This document shows, one piece after another, positions 16,196 through 25,830 of a stretch of 62,021 nucleotides of DNA. The stretch is taken from the NCBI GenBank assembly GCA_003963115.1, contig RXJQ01000062.1, positions 25,289 to 87,309 of the forward strand, given 5' to 3'. Below the pieces are notes generated by a model, which saw nothing but the letters and a program-made list of their open reading frames with translations, was not told the DNA's origin and did no database searches. The stretch comes from Burkholderiales bacterium (lineage in GTDB: Bacteria > Pseudomonadota > Gammaproteobacteria > Burkholderiales > Burkholderiaceae_C). How positions within the stretch are numbered: position 1 is the first letter of the stretch; every line of letters starts with the position of its first letter. The translations under genes and the position numbers were made by a program.

Positions 16196-17638
16196 ATGAG
16201 CTTGAATCTGATTGCACTGCTGTACCTGGTCGCGTCGGTCTGCTTCATCCAGGCCTTGAAGGGCCTGAGCCACCCGACCACCTCCATTCGCGGCAACCTC
16301 TTCGGCATGATCGGCATGACCATTGCCGTGCTGACGACCGTGGGCCTGATCCAAGGTCAGGCCGAGCACCTGCACGTGGACTTCGGCCAGGGCCTGGCCT
16401 ATGTGTTGGGCGCGCTGGTGGTGGGCGGCAGCGCCGGCGCCATCATGGCCAAGCGCGTCGAGATGACCAAGATGCCCGAGCTGGTCGCCTTCATGCACAG
16501 CATGATCGGCCTGGCTGCGGTGTTCATCGCCATCGCGGTGGTGGCCGAGCCCTGGGCCCTGCTGCAGGAGGTCCAGCAAGGCCAGCCCATTCCCGTGGGC
16601 AACCGCCTGGAAGTGGCCCTGGGTGCCGCCATTGGCGCCATCACCTTCTCGGGTTCGGTGATCGCCTTCGGCAAGCTGAGCGGCAAGTACAAGTTCCGCC
16701 TGTTCCAGGGGGCACCGGTGACCTTTGCCGGCCAGCACATGCTGAATCTGGTGCTGGGCCTGGCCGCCATCGGCCTGATCGGTGCCTTCATGGCCACGCA
16801 GAAGCTGGAGATCTTCCTGGCCCTGTGCGCGCTGAGCTTCATGCTGGGCGTGCTGATCATCATCCCCATCGGCGGCGCTGACATGCCCGTGGTGGTGTCG
16901 ATGCTCAATAGCTATTCGGGCTGGGCGGCGGCGGGTATCGGCTTCTCGCTGAACAACTCCATGCTGATCATTGCCGGCTCACTGGTGGGCAGCTCGGGCG
17001 CGATCCTGAGCTATATCATGTGCAAGGCCATGAACCGCTCCTTCTTCAACGTCATCCTGGGTGGTTTCGGTGGCGAGGCCGGTGGTGCCGCTGCCGGTGG
17101 CGCGCAGCAGCAGCGCCCGGTCAAGAGCGGCTCTGCCGATGACGCCGCCTTCATCCTGGGCAATGCCGAAACCGTGGTCATCGTGCCCGGTTACGGCCTG
17201 GCCGTGGCCCGTGCCCAGCACGCCGTCAAGGAGCTGGCTGCCAAGCTCACCGAGAAGGGCATCACCGTCAAGTACGCGATCCACCCGGTGGCCGGCCGCA
17301 TGCCTGGTCACATGAACGTGCTGCTGGCCGAAGCCGAAGTGCCTTACGACCAGGTCTTCGAGATGGAAGACATCAACGGCGAGTTCGGCCAGGCCGACGT
17401 GGCCATCATCCTGGGTGCCAACGACGTGGTGAACCCGGCCGCGCACACCAAGGGCAGCCCAATCTACGGCATGCCCATCCTGGAAGCCTACAAGGCCAAG
17501 ACCGTGATCGTGAACAAGCGTTCGATGGCCTCGGGCTATGCTGGCCTGGACAACGAGCTGTTCTACATGGACAAGACCATGATGGTTTTCGGCGATGCCA
17601 AGAAGGTCGTGGAGGACATGGTCAAGGCGGTTGAGTGA
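16196..17638 (+). CDS. pntB: NAD(P) transhydrogenase beta subunit
   Basis: A 480-aa inner-membrane protein. The N-terminal two thirds hold about nine transmembrane helices (dII), and the C-terminal third is the NADP-binding dIII domain with ETVVIVPGYGLAVARAQHAV, YAIHPVAGRMPGHMNVLLAE and GANDVVNPAA. It couples proton entry to hydride transfer from NADH to NADP+, supplying NADPH for biosynthesis and peroxide defence. The operon ends with a strong hairpin 40 nt downstream. Confidence 0.96.
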   Translation: MSLNLIALLYLVASVCFIQALKGLSHPTTSIRGNLFGMIGMTIAVLTTVGLIQGQAEHLHVDFGQGLAYVLGALVVGGSAGAIMAKRVEMTKMPELVAFMHSMIGLAAVFIAIAVVAEPWALLQEVQQGQPIPVGNRLEVALGAAIGAITFSGSVIAFGKLSGKYKFRLFQGAPVTFAGQHMLNLVLGLAAIGLIGAFMATQKLEIFLALCALSFMLGVLIIIPIGGADMPVVVSMLNSYSGWAAAGIGFSLNNSMLIIAGSLVGSSGAILSYIMCKAMNRSFFNVILGGFGGEAGGAAAGGAQQQRPVKSGSADDAAFILGNAETVVIVPGYGLAVARAQHAVKELAAKLTEKGITVKYAIHPVAGRMPGHMNVLLAEAEVPYDQVFEMEDINGEFGQADVAIILGANDVVNPAAHTKGSPIYGMPILEAYKAKTVIVNKRSMASGYAGLDNELFYMDKTMMVFGDAKKVVEDMVKAVE

Positions 17639-17678
17639 CCGATCGCTTTTCATGAGCTGAAGAAAGCTTGAGACCCTT

Positions 17679-17707
17679 CAAACCGGACCTTGTGTCCGGT
17701 TTTGTTT
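17679..17707 (+). terminator. Intrinsic terminator of the pnt operon
   Basis: A 10-bp stem pairs 17679-17688 (CAAACCGGAC) with 17694-17703 (GTCCGGTTTG) around a CTTGT loop, followed by TTTG. It is placed 40 nt after pntB. Confidence 0.85.
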
Positions 17708-17805
17708 GAGGGGGCTGTTGGATTCATGCTCCCCCTCATTGACGGTGTGGGTGAATGTCATCTCGCTGGCGATAATGAAAGCTGATCTGATCAGGGAGTG
17801 AAAAG

Positions 17806-18714
17806 ATGCTGTTTCGCCGTATGAGGGCCATGAAGGCCTGGTCTGTTTTGGTGGGTTTGTCTGCGCTGAGCGCTGTGTCTCAAGCTGCGGTGCAAACGCT
17901 CGATGGCCAGTACCTGCAGATCAGCTATGACGATGCTGCGCTGCCTGCAGGTTTTGGCAAGGTCCAACTGCGCGAATCGGCGTTGAACTGGTCCTGCTCC
18001 GATGTGTCGTGTGCCTTGACTGGCCCCATGAGTGCGGCCGTGGTGTTTGGCACCCCAGATGGGCTGCCGGTGGGCGTCACCTCTCAGGCCTTGAATTTCA
18101 GTGTGTCCGTGATCCCCAAAACGGTCGATGGCATCGTGGATCCTTTGGGGCATCAGTGGGGGCTGGTCTCGGCTGACCTGGGCAAGTGGACCATCGGTGT
18201 GGACATCGCTTCGCAACTGCCGCAGCCAGGCGATCCGCAGTTTGCCTCAGCGTATGGACAGTTCTCGTACTCCGCTCGCGGTTTGGGCGTGCTGCCGAGC
18301 TGGAGCCCCGATGTCTATGTGAGGAAAGGCAGCAGGGTGACACAGTCTTCGGTGCTGGGGTTGCATCAAATCGGTGAGGTCGGGGTGGGTGCTGGCGCAA
18401 CGGGCAATACCAACCTGGGTGCAGATGGCCGGGTTGATCCGCTGAACAATTTCGACTCCTTCGATTGGGCATTTGCAACCCAACTGGATGGCGCGCGATG
18501 GGCCTATCCATCTACAACCGATGTGCTGTGCTCCTCTCCCAGCTGCATGGAGTACAAGACGGCCACGGTCGGCGTCAACGACTATTTCCTGAGCTTCAAT
18601 TTGGTGGCCACCGCTGCGGCTGTGCCTGAACCAGGCTCCATGGGCTTGATGCTGCTGGGTTGCGCTGGCCTGGTGGGCGTCATGCGTCGCCGCATGGTGT
18701 CAGCAAACGCCTGA
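17806..18714 (+). CDS. PEP-CTERM sorting-signal exoprotein
   Basis: A 302-aa exported protein with a signal peptide (LVGLSALSAVSQA, cut near residue 28). It ends with VPEPGSMGLMLLGCAGLVGV followed by MRRR, a complete PEP-CTERM tripartite signal for exosortase (EpsH/XrtA) processing. The body is Ser/Gly/Asp-rich with two Cys pairs (SCSDVSC, CSSPSC) and no domain I recognise. Proteins of this class are exported with exopolysaccharide in biofilm-forming betaproteobacteria. The exosortase gene is not in the window. The 3' end overlaps the convergent GT4 gene by 35 nt. Confidence 0.88.
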   Translation: MLFRRMRAMKAWSVLVGLSALSAVSQAAVQTLDGQYLQISYDDAALPAGFGKVQLRESALNWSCSDVSCALTGPMSAAVVFGTPDGLPVGVTSQALNFSVSVIPKTVDGIVDPLGHQWGLVSADLGKWTIGVDIASQLPQPGDPQFASAYGQFSYSARGLGVLPSWSPDVYVRKGSRVTQSSVLGLHQIGEVGVGAGATGNTNLGADGRVDPLNNFDSFDWAFATQLDGARWAYPSTTDVLCSSPSCMEYKTATVGVNDYFLSFNLVATAAAVPEPGSMGLMLLGCAGLVGVMRRRMVSANA

Positions 18715-19906
18715 ACGCTTTCTCGCCTTCCAGCAGGCTGTAGCGCTCGCGCACGCAGCGCTGCGCGGCTTCGCGCATCGACCGCATCGCCGCAGGATGC
18801 GTCAGCGCTTCGACCACCTTGTCGGCCATCGAGGCTGTGTCGAAGAAATCCACCAGCAGGCCGTTGACGCCATCGGTGATGACCTCCTGCACGGGCCCGG
18901 TCCGCGAGCCGATGACCAGGCAGCCCGAAGCCATGGCCTCCAGCATGGACCACGACAGCACGAAGGGGTAGGTCAGGTAGACGTGCGCGCTCGATATCTG
19001 CAGCACCTTGCGGTAGACGTCGTAGGGCACCTTGCCCATGAAGTGGGCGCGCGTGGCATCGAGCTGGACTTCGCGCAGCATTTTCTCGCGCCAGTTGGGG
19101 GCGTCCGATGGCTTTTGACCATAGCTCACCTCGTCGCCTCCGACGATGATGGCGTGGCAGCGCGGGTGGGCCTGCTGCACCTTGGCCAGCATGCGCATGA
19201 AGTGGTGGAAGCCGCGGTAGGGCTCCAGGTTGCGGGCCACGTAAGTGATCACCGGGTCGCCAGCCTTGACCGTGTGGCCACTGGGCAAGGTCAGGTGCGC
19301 CTTGGGATCGGGCTGCAGCAGTTCGGTGTCGATGCCTTCGTGCGCCAGGTGGATCTTGGGCAGGAAGATGTCGGGGTGGCGGCTGCGTTGCCATTGCGTG
19401 GGGCTCACGCCCACATCGCAGTTGGTCAGGTTCAGTGTGTGCAGGGCATTCCAGGTGCGCAGCTTGGCCAGGGTGTCGAAACTGCTGGGGAACTCCGGGT
19501 CGAAGCCGACGTCGCTGCCCGGCGTGCCGTAGTACCACTCGCAGAAATGGATCAGGCGCGCGTCAGGAAACACATCCCGCACATACAGCGTCTCGCCCCA
19601 CCCTGGGTGGGCCAGGATGGCATCGGGCTTGTAGCCTTGCTGTTTGAGCTTGAGCAGCACGCGTGCAACCGCCTGGCCGTGCAGCACGGCGTCCTCCATC
19701 TGCCGCAAATAGGGGTGCTGCTGCTTGTGGGGCTGGCGCGCCAGATCGTAGGGGATCCAGCGCACGGTGTTCATGCCGGGGGCGGTGCGTCGCCCCAGTC
19801 CGATGACTTCCCAGCCAGGCTCTTGCGCCCAATTGAGGCCGATGCGGCGGAACTGGCCTGGGAAGTTCTGGTGGACGAGGAGGATGCGTTGCTCGATGCT
19901 GCTCAT
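18680..19906 (-). CDS. Family 4 glycosyltransferase
   Basis: A 408-aa GT-B enzyme starting ILLVHQNFPGQFRRIG. It has the C-terminal donor-site motif YPFVLSWSMLEAMASGCLVI followed by GPVQEVITDGVNGLLV, the EX7E-like region of GT4. ATG at 19906 overlaps the upstream membrane-protein stop by four bases. It is the last gene of a four-gene operon with a type I secretion ABC transporter, HlyD adaptor and polytopic membrane protein, so it may act on a surface polymer or glycosylate the exported protein. Acceptor and donor are unknown. Confidence 0.85.
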   Translation of the reverse strand: MSSIEQRILLVHQNFPGQFRRIGLNWAQEPGWEVIGLGRRTAPGMNTVRWIPYDLARQPHKQQHPYLRQMEDAVLHGQAVARVLLKLKQQGYKPDAILAHPGWGETLYVRDVFPDARLIHFCEWYYGTPGSDVGFDPEFPSSFDTLAKLRTWNALHTLNLTNCDVGVSPTQWQRSRHPDIFLPKIHLAHEGIDTELLQPDPKAHLTLPSGHTVKAGDPVITYVARNLEPYRGFHHFMRMLAKVQQAHPRCHAIIVGGDEVSYGQKPSDAPNWREKMLREVQLDATRAHFMGKVPYDVYRKVLQISSAHVYLTYPFVLSWSMLEAMASGCLVIGSRTGPVQEVITDGVNGLLVDFFDTASMADKVVEALTHPAAMRSMREAAQRCVRERYSLLEGEKAFRRLLTPCGDA

Positions 19907-21888
19907 GGTTGGGGCTGGGTGGTGGTCAGCGACCAGCTTTCGATGGTGTAGGCGGCCTGGCCCGTGTTGAGCCATTCGATCTGCATCATGGCAGGCCAAT
20001 AAGTCCCAGACTGTGAGCCTTGCCCTTGGATGATCAAGGGCCAGACGAACCGGTATTGGTTGCCGCCAAGAGGCTCAAGCCGGCTGGGAAAGCCTTGCAG
20101 TTCTTCGTTGAACTGCGGGGCCCAGTTGTGGTGTCGCCGCAGGATGAACAGGGGCAGGCTGCTGTTACCGAAGTCCTGCACGCGCAAGCGCACATCGAGC
20201 TGATAGCGACCCGGTGGCATGCTGGGGCTGTAGATCTGGTAGAGCCCGTCTTGCCGCAAAGTCAACGGTGCTGACAACAGCACGCCAACAGCGCTGCCTT
20301 TGTCGACGCGCCATCCATGGCCATCCGAGCCGGCGGGCAGGCTGGTTTGTGTGCGGCGTGCAAACAGGTTGGTCGGAGCCAGGACGCCGCGCCAGGCAGC
20401 ATCCTGCAGCAAATCGAAGCGGCTGGCGATCACGATGGGCGATTGCGGCACGGCGAAGCGGTACCGCAGGCCTTTGCTTTCAGCCAAGGACCAGCTCTGG
20501 CTGTCGAAACCGCCCGGGTCGAACCAGGCCAGGGTGTCGATGGCCTGGGACTCGATCTGTGGTGCTTCCGCGCGTTGCGTGGCGGCGAACAGGCGAGGGC
20601 GCAGGGCGATGACGCCGTTGTCCAGTCGCAGTTGACCCAGATGCGAGGCCTGCTGTGCGAGTACCTGCATGAAGGCTTCGTCAGCTTGCATGGCCGGCAC
20701 CGGGTTGCGCAAGCCTTGCAGCATGGCCCAGGGATAGACCAGGGCTTGTCCGTTGAGGCTGCCCACCAAGGTCGACAGCAGCAGGGCCCCCATCCACCAC
20801 AAGGTTCGGCGAGACCGGGCAGGCGCGTAAGGGCCGCTCAATCGCTGCGCCATGATGGGCCAGGCCAGCGAGGCGATCGCAGGAAAGGCGTAGTACCAGG
20901 ACAGCGTGCCCATGACCTCCTCCTTGGCCACGAACTGCAAGGCCAGCCAGGGTAGATACGCCACGAAGCCCCAGACCAGCAGGGGCTGGCGTTCCAGCAA
21001 GGCCCACAGGCATGCCAGCACGAAAGGCAGCCACAGGTAGCTGCGCTCCGCCACGAAAATTTGCCAACGTGCATGCCAGACCTCGGCGGTGAGGTGCGCC
21101 AAGGGCGGCTGGCCCAGGTAGTTGCGCATGAGCATGCCGTTGTCACCCCAGCCCATCTTCTGGATGGCCAGACAGGCTGTGGCGCCCAGCAAGGCCACGA
21201 GGCCCAGCTTGAGCAGCTGCCTGTCCAGCTGTGAAGCCGCCTGCCCCTGAGGGCGCGTGAGGCGCCAGACTGCAGCCGGGATCAGGAGTGCCGCCGCATG
21301 CAAGCCTGCGTCTTCGCGAACCAGCACGGCCAGGCACAGCAAGGTCATGGCGGCGTGCCCGCGGGACCGCGCCAGCAGTGCCATCACGCCGATGAGCAAG
21401 GCAGGGGCCAGCAGCTCGTAGTGCGGCATCTGCATGGCCATCATGGCATTGCCATTGAGCGCAAACAGCAAGGCCAGCACGGCAGCGAACACGCGCCCCG
21501 CTGTCGGGTAGGCCACTTGGGCCAGCGGGGCCACGAGCAGCCAGAAGCACCAGGCCAGCAAGGCATGCACCAGGCCGTACCAGAGCGCATACCAGCTGGC
21601 TGGCGGCATGCTGCTAAGCTGACTCAGCGCACTGGGGATGTAGAAGAGCGGGCTGAAGTGCGTGTGGAAAAATGAGGCACCGGACATGAAGGCCACTGAC
21701 GGTGGGTCTGACATGGCCAGGTCGCCGTGATGCGCCAGGCCGGCAAACCACAGCGAGTCCCGCATGCCGCCCAGTGTGTAGAAGTGGTGCAGCACATAGG
21801 TGGAGGCAAAGCCCCAGACCAGGAGAAAGGGGAGCAGGCCCCATCCGACGCCATCGCGGCCGAACAGGCGCAACAGGGCACGGCTCAT
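19903..21888 (-). CDS. Polytopic membrane protein, DUF2079-like
   Basis: A 661-aa protein with about ten N-terminal transmembrane helices (residues about 15-400) and a C-terminal soluble beta-rich region of about 250 residues, probably periplasmic. The early stretch HHGDLAMSDPPSVAFMSGAS and HTHFSPLFYIPSAL resembles DUF2079/GT39-like proteins, a family related to lipid-linked sugar transferases. The DPP and HFSP motifs fit that fold. ATG at 21888 starts 2 nt after the HlyD stop. Co-transcription with T1SS genes and GT4 suggests surface glycan or glycoprotein work, which is inference. Confidence 0.7.
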   Translation of the reverse strand: MSRALLRLFGRDGVGWGLLPFLLVWGFASTYVLHHFYTLGGMRDSLWFAGLAHHGDLAMSDPPSVAFMSGASFFHTHFSPLFYIPSALSQLSSMPPASWYALWYGLVHALLAWCFWLLVAPLAQVAYPTAGRVFAAVLALLFALNGNAMMAMQMPHYELLAPALLIGVMALLARSRGHAAMTLLCLAVLVREDAGLHAAALLIPAAVWRLTRPQGQAASQLDRQLLKLGLVALLGATACLAIQKMGWGDNGMLMRNYLGQPPLAHLTAEVWHARWQIFVAERSYLWLPFVLACLWALLERQPLLVWGFVAYLPWLALQFVAKEEVMGTLSWYYAFPAIASLAWPIMAQRLSGPYAPARSRRTLWWMGALLLSTLVGSLNGQALVYPWAMLQGLRNPVPAMQADEAFMQVLAQQASHLGQLRLDNGVIALRPRLFAATQRAEAPQIESQAIDTLAWFDPGGFDSQSWSLAESKGLRYRFAVPQSPIVIASRFDLLQDAAWRGVLAPTNLFARRTQTSLPAGSDGHGWRVDKGSAVGVLLSAPLTLRQDGLYQIYSPSMPPGRYQLDVRLRVQDFGNSSLPLFILRRHHNWAPQFNEELQGFPSRLEPLGGNQYRFVWPLIIQGQGSQSGTYWPAMMQIEWLNTGQAAYTIESWSLTTTQPQP

Positions 21889-21890
21889 GG

Positions 21891-23450
21891 TCAACGCTCG
21901 CGCAAGCTTTCCTTGGCATAACTCTGCACGGGGCTGAGCAGGTACTCGATGACCCGGCGCTTGCCGGTCTTGATCTCGGCGGTGACATTCATGCCCGGTG
22001 TCAGCCGGATGGGCTTGCCATCCACATCAATGGTGTTGCGCGCCAGCGTGAGCGTGACGGGGAAGACCGCTCCACCGGTCGGCGGCGTCTTCTCGCCTTC
22101 CTTGTCCTGCTGCGCTGCGACCTTGGCAGGGTCCTGCATCACCGCGTCCGCCGTGATCGTGGTGACGGTGGCGGCGATGGTGCCGTAGCGCGTGTAGGGG
22201 AAGGTCTCCAGCTTGATCTCGGCGTTCTGATTGAGGTTGACGAAGCCCACGTCCTTGTTCTCCAGCGTGACGTCGGCCGTTACATGGGCCTGCTCGGGCA
22301 CGACCACCAGCAGCACCTGCGCGGGCGTGACGACGCCGCCCGTGGTGTGCACGGCCAGTTGCTGCACGGTGCCGTCCACCGGGGCCTTGAGGGAGGTGAG
22401 CTTCTCGCGCTGGCTGGCCTTCGCGCCTTCGGCAACGAGCTGGCGCGCCTGCAGGTCGGCCTTGGCATGGCGCTCGTTGAGCGTCTTGAGCGTGTCGGCG
22501 CGCCAGGCGATCAGGGCCTGCTCGGCCTGCGTGATCTCGGCCTTGGTCTCTTCGCGGCGGGCACGGTAGGTGGCCAGGTCGCGCTCCATCTCGATGCGCG
22601 CACGGGTGCGGTCTTCACCGGCGTGCTGGGCCACGAAGCCCTCCTTGGCCAGCTTGTTGAAGTCGTCCTCGCGCTTTTGCGCCATGGGCAGCGTGGCCTT
22701 GAGCTTGGCCACTTCTTCGCGTACAGTCTCCAGGTCGGCCTTCTTTTGCTCGATGTCGGCTTGCAGCTTGCGCTGCTGGGCCTGGATGTTGAGCCACTCG
22801 GCATCGAGCTGGTTGCGCGCCAGCGTCAGTTCTGACGCGCTCAGGCCGCTGTCGGCATGCGTGGCCTCAGGCGGCAGCGCAGGGGCCTTGGGGTGCTGGC
22901 GGTCCATGGCCCGCTTCATGGATTGCAGCAGTGCAGCGGTGCGCCAGGCTTCCGACAAGGCGCTGGCGCGCTCCTGCACGATCTTGCTGTTGTCGGCCTG
23001 GGCGCTGGTCGGGTCCAGCTCGATGAGCAGTTGGCCCGCCTTGACCTTGTCGCCGTCCTGCACGTGGATGGCCTTGACCACGCTGGTCTCCAGCGGCTGG
23101 ATGAGTTTGGTGCCGTCGCTGACCACGATGCGCCCTGGTGCCACGGCGACGATGTCGACCTGGCCAAAGCAGGCCCATGCGATGGCGATGGCAAACAGCG
23201 CGCAGATGGCCCAGATGGCACGCCGGGGCGCCGGATGCGGCGGCGTGGCCTGCAGGCTCAGTGCGGCGGGCAGGAAGGCGGCTTCGTCGGCCAGGCGCTC
23301 GGGGCCGGCCAGCTCGTGGCGGTGCTGCCAGGCGGTTTGCAGCACGGCCTTGTAGTGGCCAAGCAAGTCGCGCAAGGGATGGCCTGGCTTGGCCGAGGTT
23401 TGGTTGACCGAAGTGTCCGCCGCATTGTTCATGGTCGAGGTCTGGCTCAT
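21891..23450 (-). CDS. HlyD-family type I secretion adaptor
   Basis: A 519-aa membrane fusion protein. There is a cytoplasmic N-terminus of about 77 residues, one transmembrane helix (78-96), then VAPGRIVVSDGTKLIQPLET (first lipoyl half), a long coiled coil (about 165-365), and SLKAPVDGTVQQLAVHT with GMNVTAEIKTGKRRVIEYLL, the conserved PrtE/HlyD C-terminal signature. The ATG overlaps the ABC gene stop (ATGA). The outer-membrane partner is not in this operon; the TolC at 1403..2953 belongs to a different system 20 kb away. Confidence 0.93.
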   Translation of the reverse strand: MSQTSTMNNAADTSVNQTSAKPGHPLRDLLGHYKAVLQTAWQHRHELAGPERLADEAAFLPAALSLQATPPHPAPRRAIWAICALFAIAIAWACFGQVDIVAVAPGRIVVSDGTKLIQPLETSVVKAIHVQDGDKVKAGQLLIELDPTSAQADNSKIVQERASALSEAWRTAALLQSMKRAMDRQHPKAPALPPEATHADSGLSASELTLARNQLDAEWLNIQAQQRKLQADIEQKKADLETVREEVAKLKATLPMAQKREDDFNKLAKEGFVAQHAGEDRTRARIEMERDLATYRARREETKAEITQAEQALIAWRADTLKTLNERHAKADLQARQLVAEGAKASQREKLTSLKAPVDGTVQQLAVHTTGGVVTPAQVLLVVVPEQAHVTADVTLENKDVGFVNLNQNAEIKLETFPYTRYGTIAATVTTITADAVMQDPAKVAAQQDKEGEKTPPTGGAVFPVTLTLARNTIDVDGKPIRLTPGMNVTAEIKTGKRRVIEYLLSPVQSYAKESLRER

Positions 23451-25702
23451 GGCTGGCCCTCCACCGCCTTGCCCTCTTGTCCATCGGTGGGCCGCTGCCC
23501 CTGCTGCATGCGCCACAGATAGGCATACAGCCCCTTGGGCCGCTTGATGAGCTCGTCATGCGGGCCGGCCTCCACGATGCGTCCACGCTCCATGGCGATG
23601 ATGCGGTGGGCGTGGCGCACGGCGCTCAGGCGGTGGGCGATGATGATCACGGTGCGGCCCTGGCAGATGGCGGCCATGTTGCGCTGAATGATGGCCTCCG
23701 ATTCGTAGTCCAGCGCCGAGGTGGCCTCGTCAAAGATCAGCACGCGTGGGTTGGTGAACAAGGCCCTGGCAATCGCGACACGCTGGCGCTGTCCGCCGCT
23801 CAAGGATGAGCCTTGCTCGCCCACGATGGTGTCGTAGCCCTCGGGCAGCTCGCTGATGAACTCGTGCGCGCCGGCCAGGCGGGCCGCGTGCATCACGGCC
23901 CCCAGCGGCGCGGCCGGGTCGGCAATGGCGATGTTCTCGCGCACGCTGCGGTTGAAGAGGAAGTTGTCTTGCAGCACCACGCCGATCTGGCGGCGCAGCT
24001 GGGCCGCGTCCACCAGGCTGATGTCGATGCCGTCGATCAGCACACGGCCTTGCTCGGGCGTGTACAGGCGCTGCACGAGTTTGGTCAGCGTGCTCTTGCC
24101 CGAGCCCGAGCGGCCCACGATGCCGATGATCTCGCCGGCGCGGATGTCGATGCCCACCTCGTGCAGCACGGGGGCGGCTTCAGGCCGGTAGCGGAAGGTG
24201 ACCTTGTCCAGGGTGATGCGGCCCTTGAGCGGGGGCAACTGGGCCGCAGCGTTGGGTGGCACTTCGGTGCGGGTGTTGAGGATGTCGCCCAGGCGCTGCA
24301 TCGAGATGCCCGTCTGCTGGAACTCGGTCCACATCTGGGCCATGCGCATGATGGGCTGGGCCACGCGGCCGGCGAACATGTTGAAGGCCACGAACTGGCC
24401 CACGGTGAGGTCATGGTCCATCACCAGCTTGGCGCCAAACCACAGCGTGGCAGCATTCACCAGTTTGCCGATCAGGTTGATGCCCTCATTGGCCCAGGTA
24501 GCCAGCGTCTGTGTCTTGAAGCTGGCTGATACGTAGGCGGCCAACTGGTTGTCCCAGCGGCGGGCCATGGCCGGCTCCAGCGCATTGGCCTTGACGGTCT
24601 GGATGCCGGTGATGGTCTCCACCAGCATGGCCTGGTTCTCGGCGCCACGGGCGAACTTCTCGTTCAGGCGCGCGCGCAGCACGGGCACCACGCCCAGGAT
24701 CAGCAGGGCATACAGCGGCAGGCTCACCAGCACGATGAGCGTGAGCGGCACGCTGTAGAGCAGCATCACGGCGATGAACAGCACCGAGAAGACGACATCG
24801 AGCACCAGTGTCAAAGCCTGGCCAGTGAGGAAGCTGCGGATGTTCTCCAGCTCGCGCACGCGCGCCACCGAATCGCCCACGCGGCGGGCCTGGAAGTAGG
24901 CCAGGGGCAGTTGCACCAGGTGGCGAAACAGGCGCGCGCCCAGTTCCACGTCCATGCGGCTGGTGGTGTGGCTGAAGACATAGGCGCGTAAGCCCGTGAG
25001 CAGGCTCTCGAAGGTCACCACCACCACGAGGCCGGCCACCAGCACATCGAGCGTGGTCAGGCCGCGGTGCACCAGCACCTTGTCCATCACGACCTGGAAG
25101 AACAGCGGGCTGATCAGCGCAAACAGCTGCAGGAAGAGCGAGACCATCAGCACTTCGCCTAGCAGCTTGCGGTAGCGCACGATGCTGGGTATGAACCAGG
25201 TGAAGTCGAACTGGGCCAGCGCACCGGCCAGGCTGGCGCGGCTGGTGGCCAGCAGCAGCTCACCTTGACCCGTGGGGGCCCACCGCTGGATGAAGACCTC
25301 GATGGGTTCGATGGTGGGGCGCCCGCCACCCTCCTCATTCGGATCCTGCAAGAGCACGCGCTGGCCATCGCACTGGGCCAGCAGCACCCAGTGTGTGGCG
25401 CCATCAGCATCATGCAAACGGGCCAGGGCGGGCAGGGGTGCCAATTGCAGGCGCGAGGCCGGCGTGCGGCTGATCTTGGCTTTGAGGCCCATGTCCTTGG
25501 CCGTGCCCAGCAGTTCGTCGTCGGTGGCCGGCAGGTGGGGGCTCAGGCCACGGGCGTGCATCAGCGCATCAGGGTCGGCCGCGATGTGGTGCAGGCGGGC
25601 CAGCAGGCACAGCGCTTTCCAGGGTTGAGGCGGCTGTGGGAGCGAGGCAGGTGTGGGCGGAAGATGGGCATCCGCCCCTTCTTGGGCGAGTGAAGACGAC
25701 AT
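23447..25702 (-). CDS. Type I secretion permease/ATPase (HlyB-like)
   Basis: A 751-aa ABC exporter. An N-terminal C39-like domain (about 30-155) keeps the His of GATHWVLL and the Asp of LQDP but lacks the catalytic Cys, as in HlyB, so it should bind rather than cleave substrate. Six transmembrane helices follow (about 170-450). The ATPase has GIVGRSGSGKST (about 530), SLSGGQRQR (about 633), VLIFDEATSALD (about 650) and an H-loop in IIIAHRLS. This predicts export of an unfolded protein with an uncleaved C-terminal signal, probably RTX-like. No RTX substrate gene is visible nearby. It is the first gene of the T1SS-GT operon. Confidence 0.94.
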   Translation of the reverse strand: MSSSLAQEGADAHLPPTPASLPQPPQPWKALCLLARLHHIAADPDALMHARGLSPHLPATDDELLGTAKDMGLKAKISRTPASRLQLAPLPALARLHDADGATHWVLLAQCDGQRVLLQDPNEEGGGRPTIEPIEVFIQRWAPTGQGELLLATSRASLAGALAQFDFTWFIPSIVRYRKLLGEVLMVSLFLQLFALISPLFFQVVMDKVLVHRGLTTLDVLVAGLVVVVTFESLLTGLRAYVFSHTTSRMDVELGARLFRHLVQLPLAYFQARRVGDSVARVRELENIRSFLTGQALTLVLDVVFSVLFIAVMLLYSVPLTLIVLVSLPLYALLILGVVPVLRARLNEKFARGAENQAMLVETITGIQTVKANALEPAMARRWDNQLAAYVSASFKTQTLATWANEGINLIGKLVNAATLWFGAKLVMDHDLTVGQFVAFNMFAGRVAQPIMRMAQMWTEFQQTGISMQRLGDILNTRTEVPPNAAAQLPPLKGRITLDKVTFRYRPEAAPVLHEVGIDIRAGEIIGIVGRSGSGKSTLTKLVQRLYTPEQGRVLIDGIDISLVDAAQLRRQIGVVLQDNFLFNRSVRENIAIADPAAPLGAVMHAARLAGAHEFISELPEGYDTIVGEQGSSLSGGQRQRVAIARALFTNPRVLIFDEATSALDYESEAIIQRNMAAICQGRTVIIIAHRLSAVRHAHRIIAMERGRIVEAGPHDELIKRPKGLYAYLWRMQQGQRPTDGQEGKAVEGQP

Positions 25703-25830
25703 ACAAACCCTGGCTCTTCTTGAATGCCGGGCATTATGGGACAGGCGTATTCTGCGTGGCTTCCCGCGGGAGAGGGGGAGGGCAGACCCTGTTGGTTACC
25801 CGATGTGAGGGGGAGGGGGAATACCCTGCG

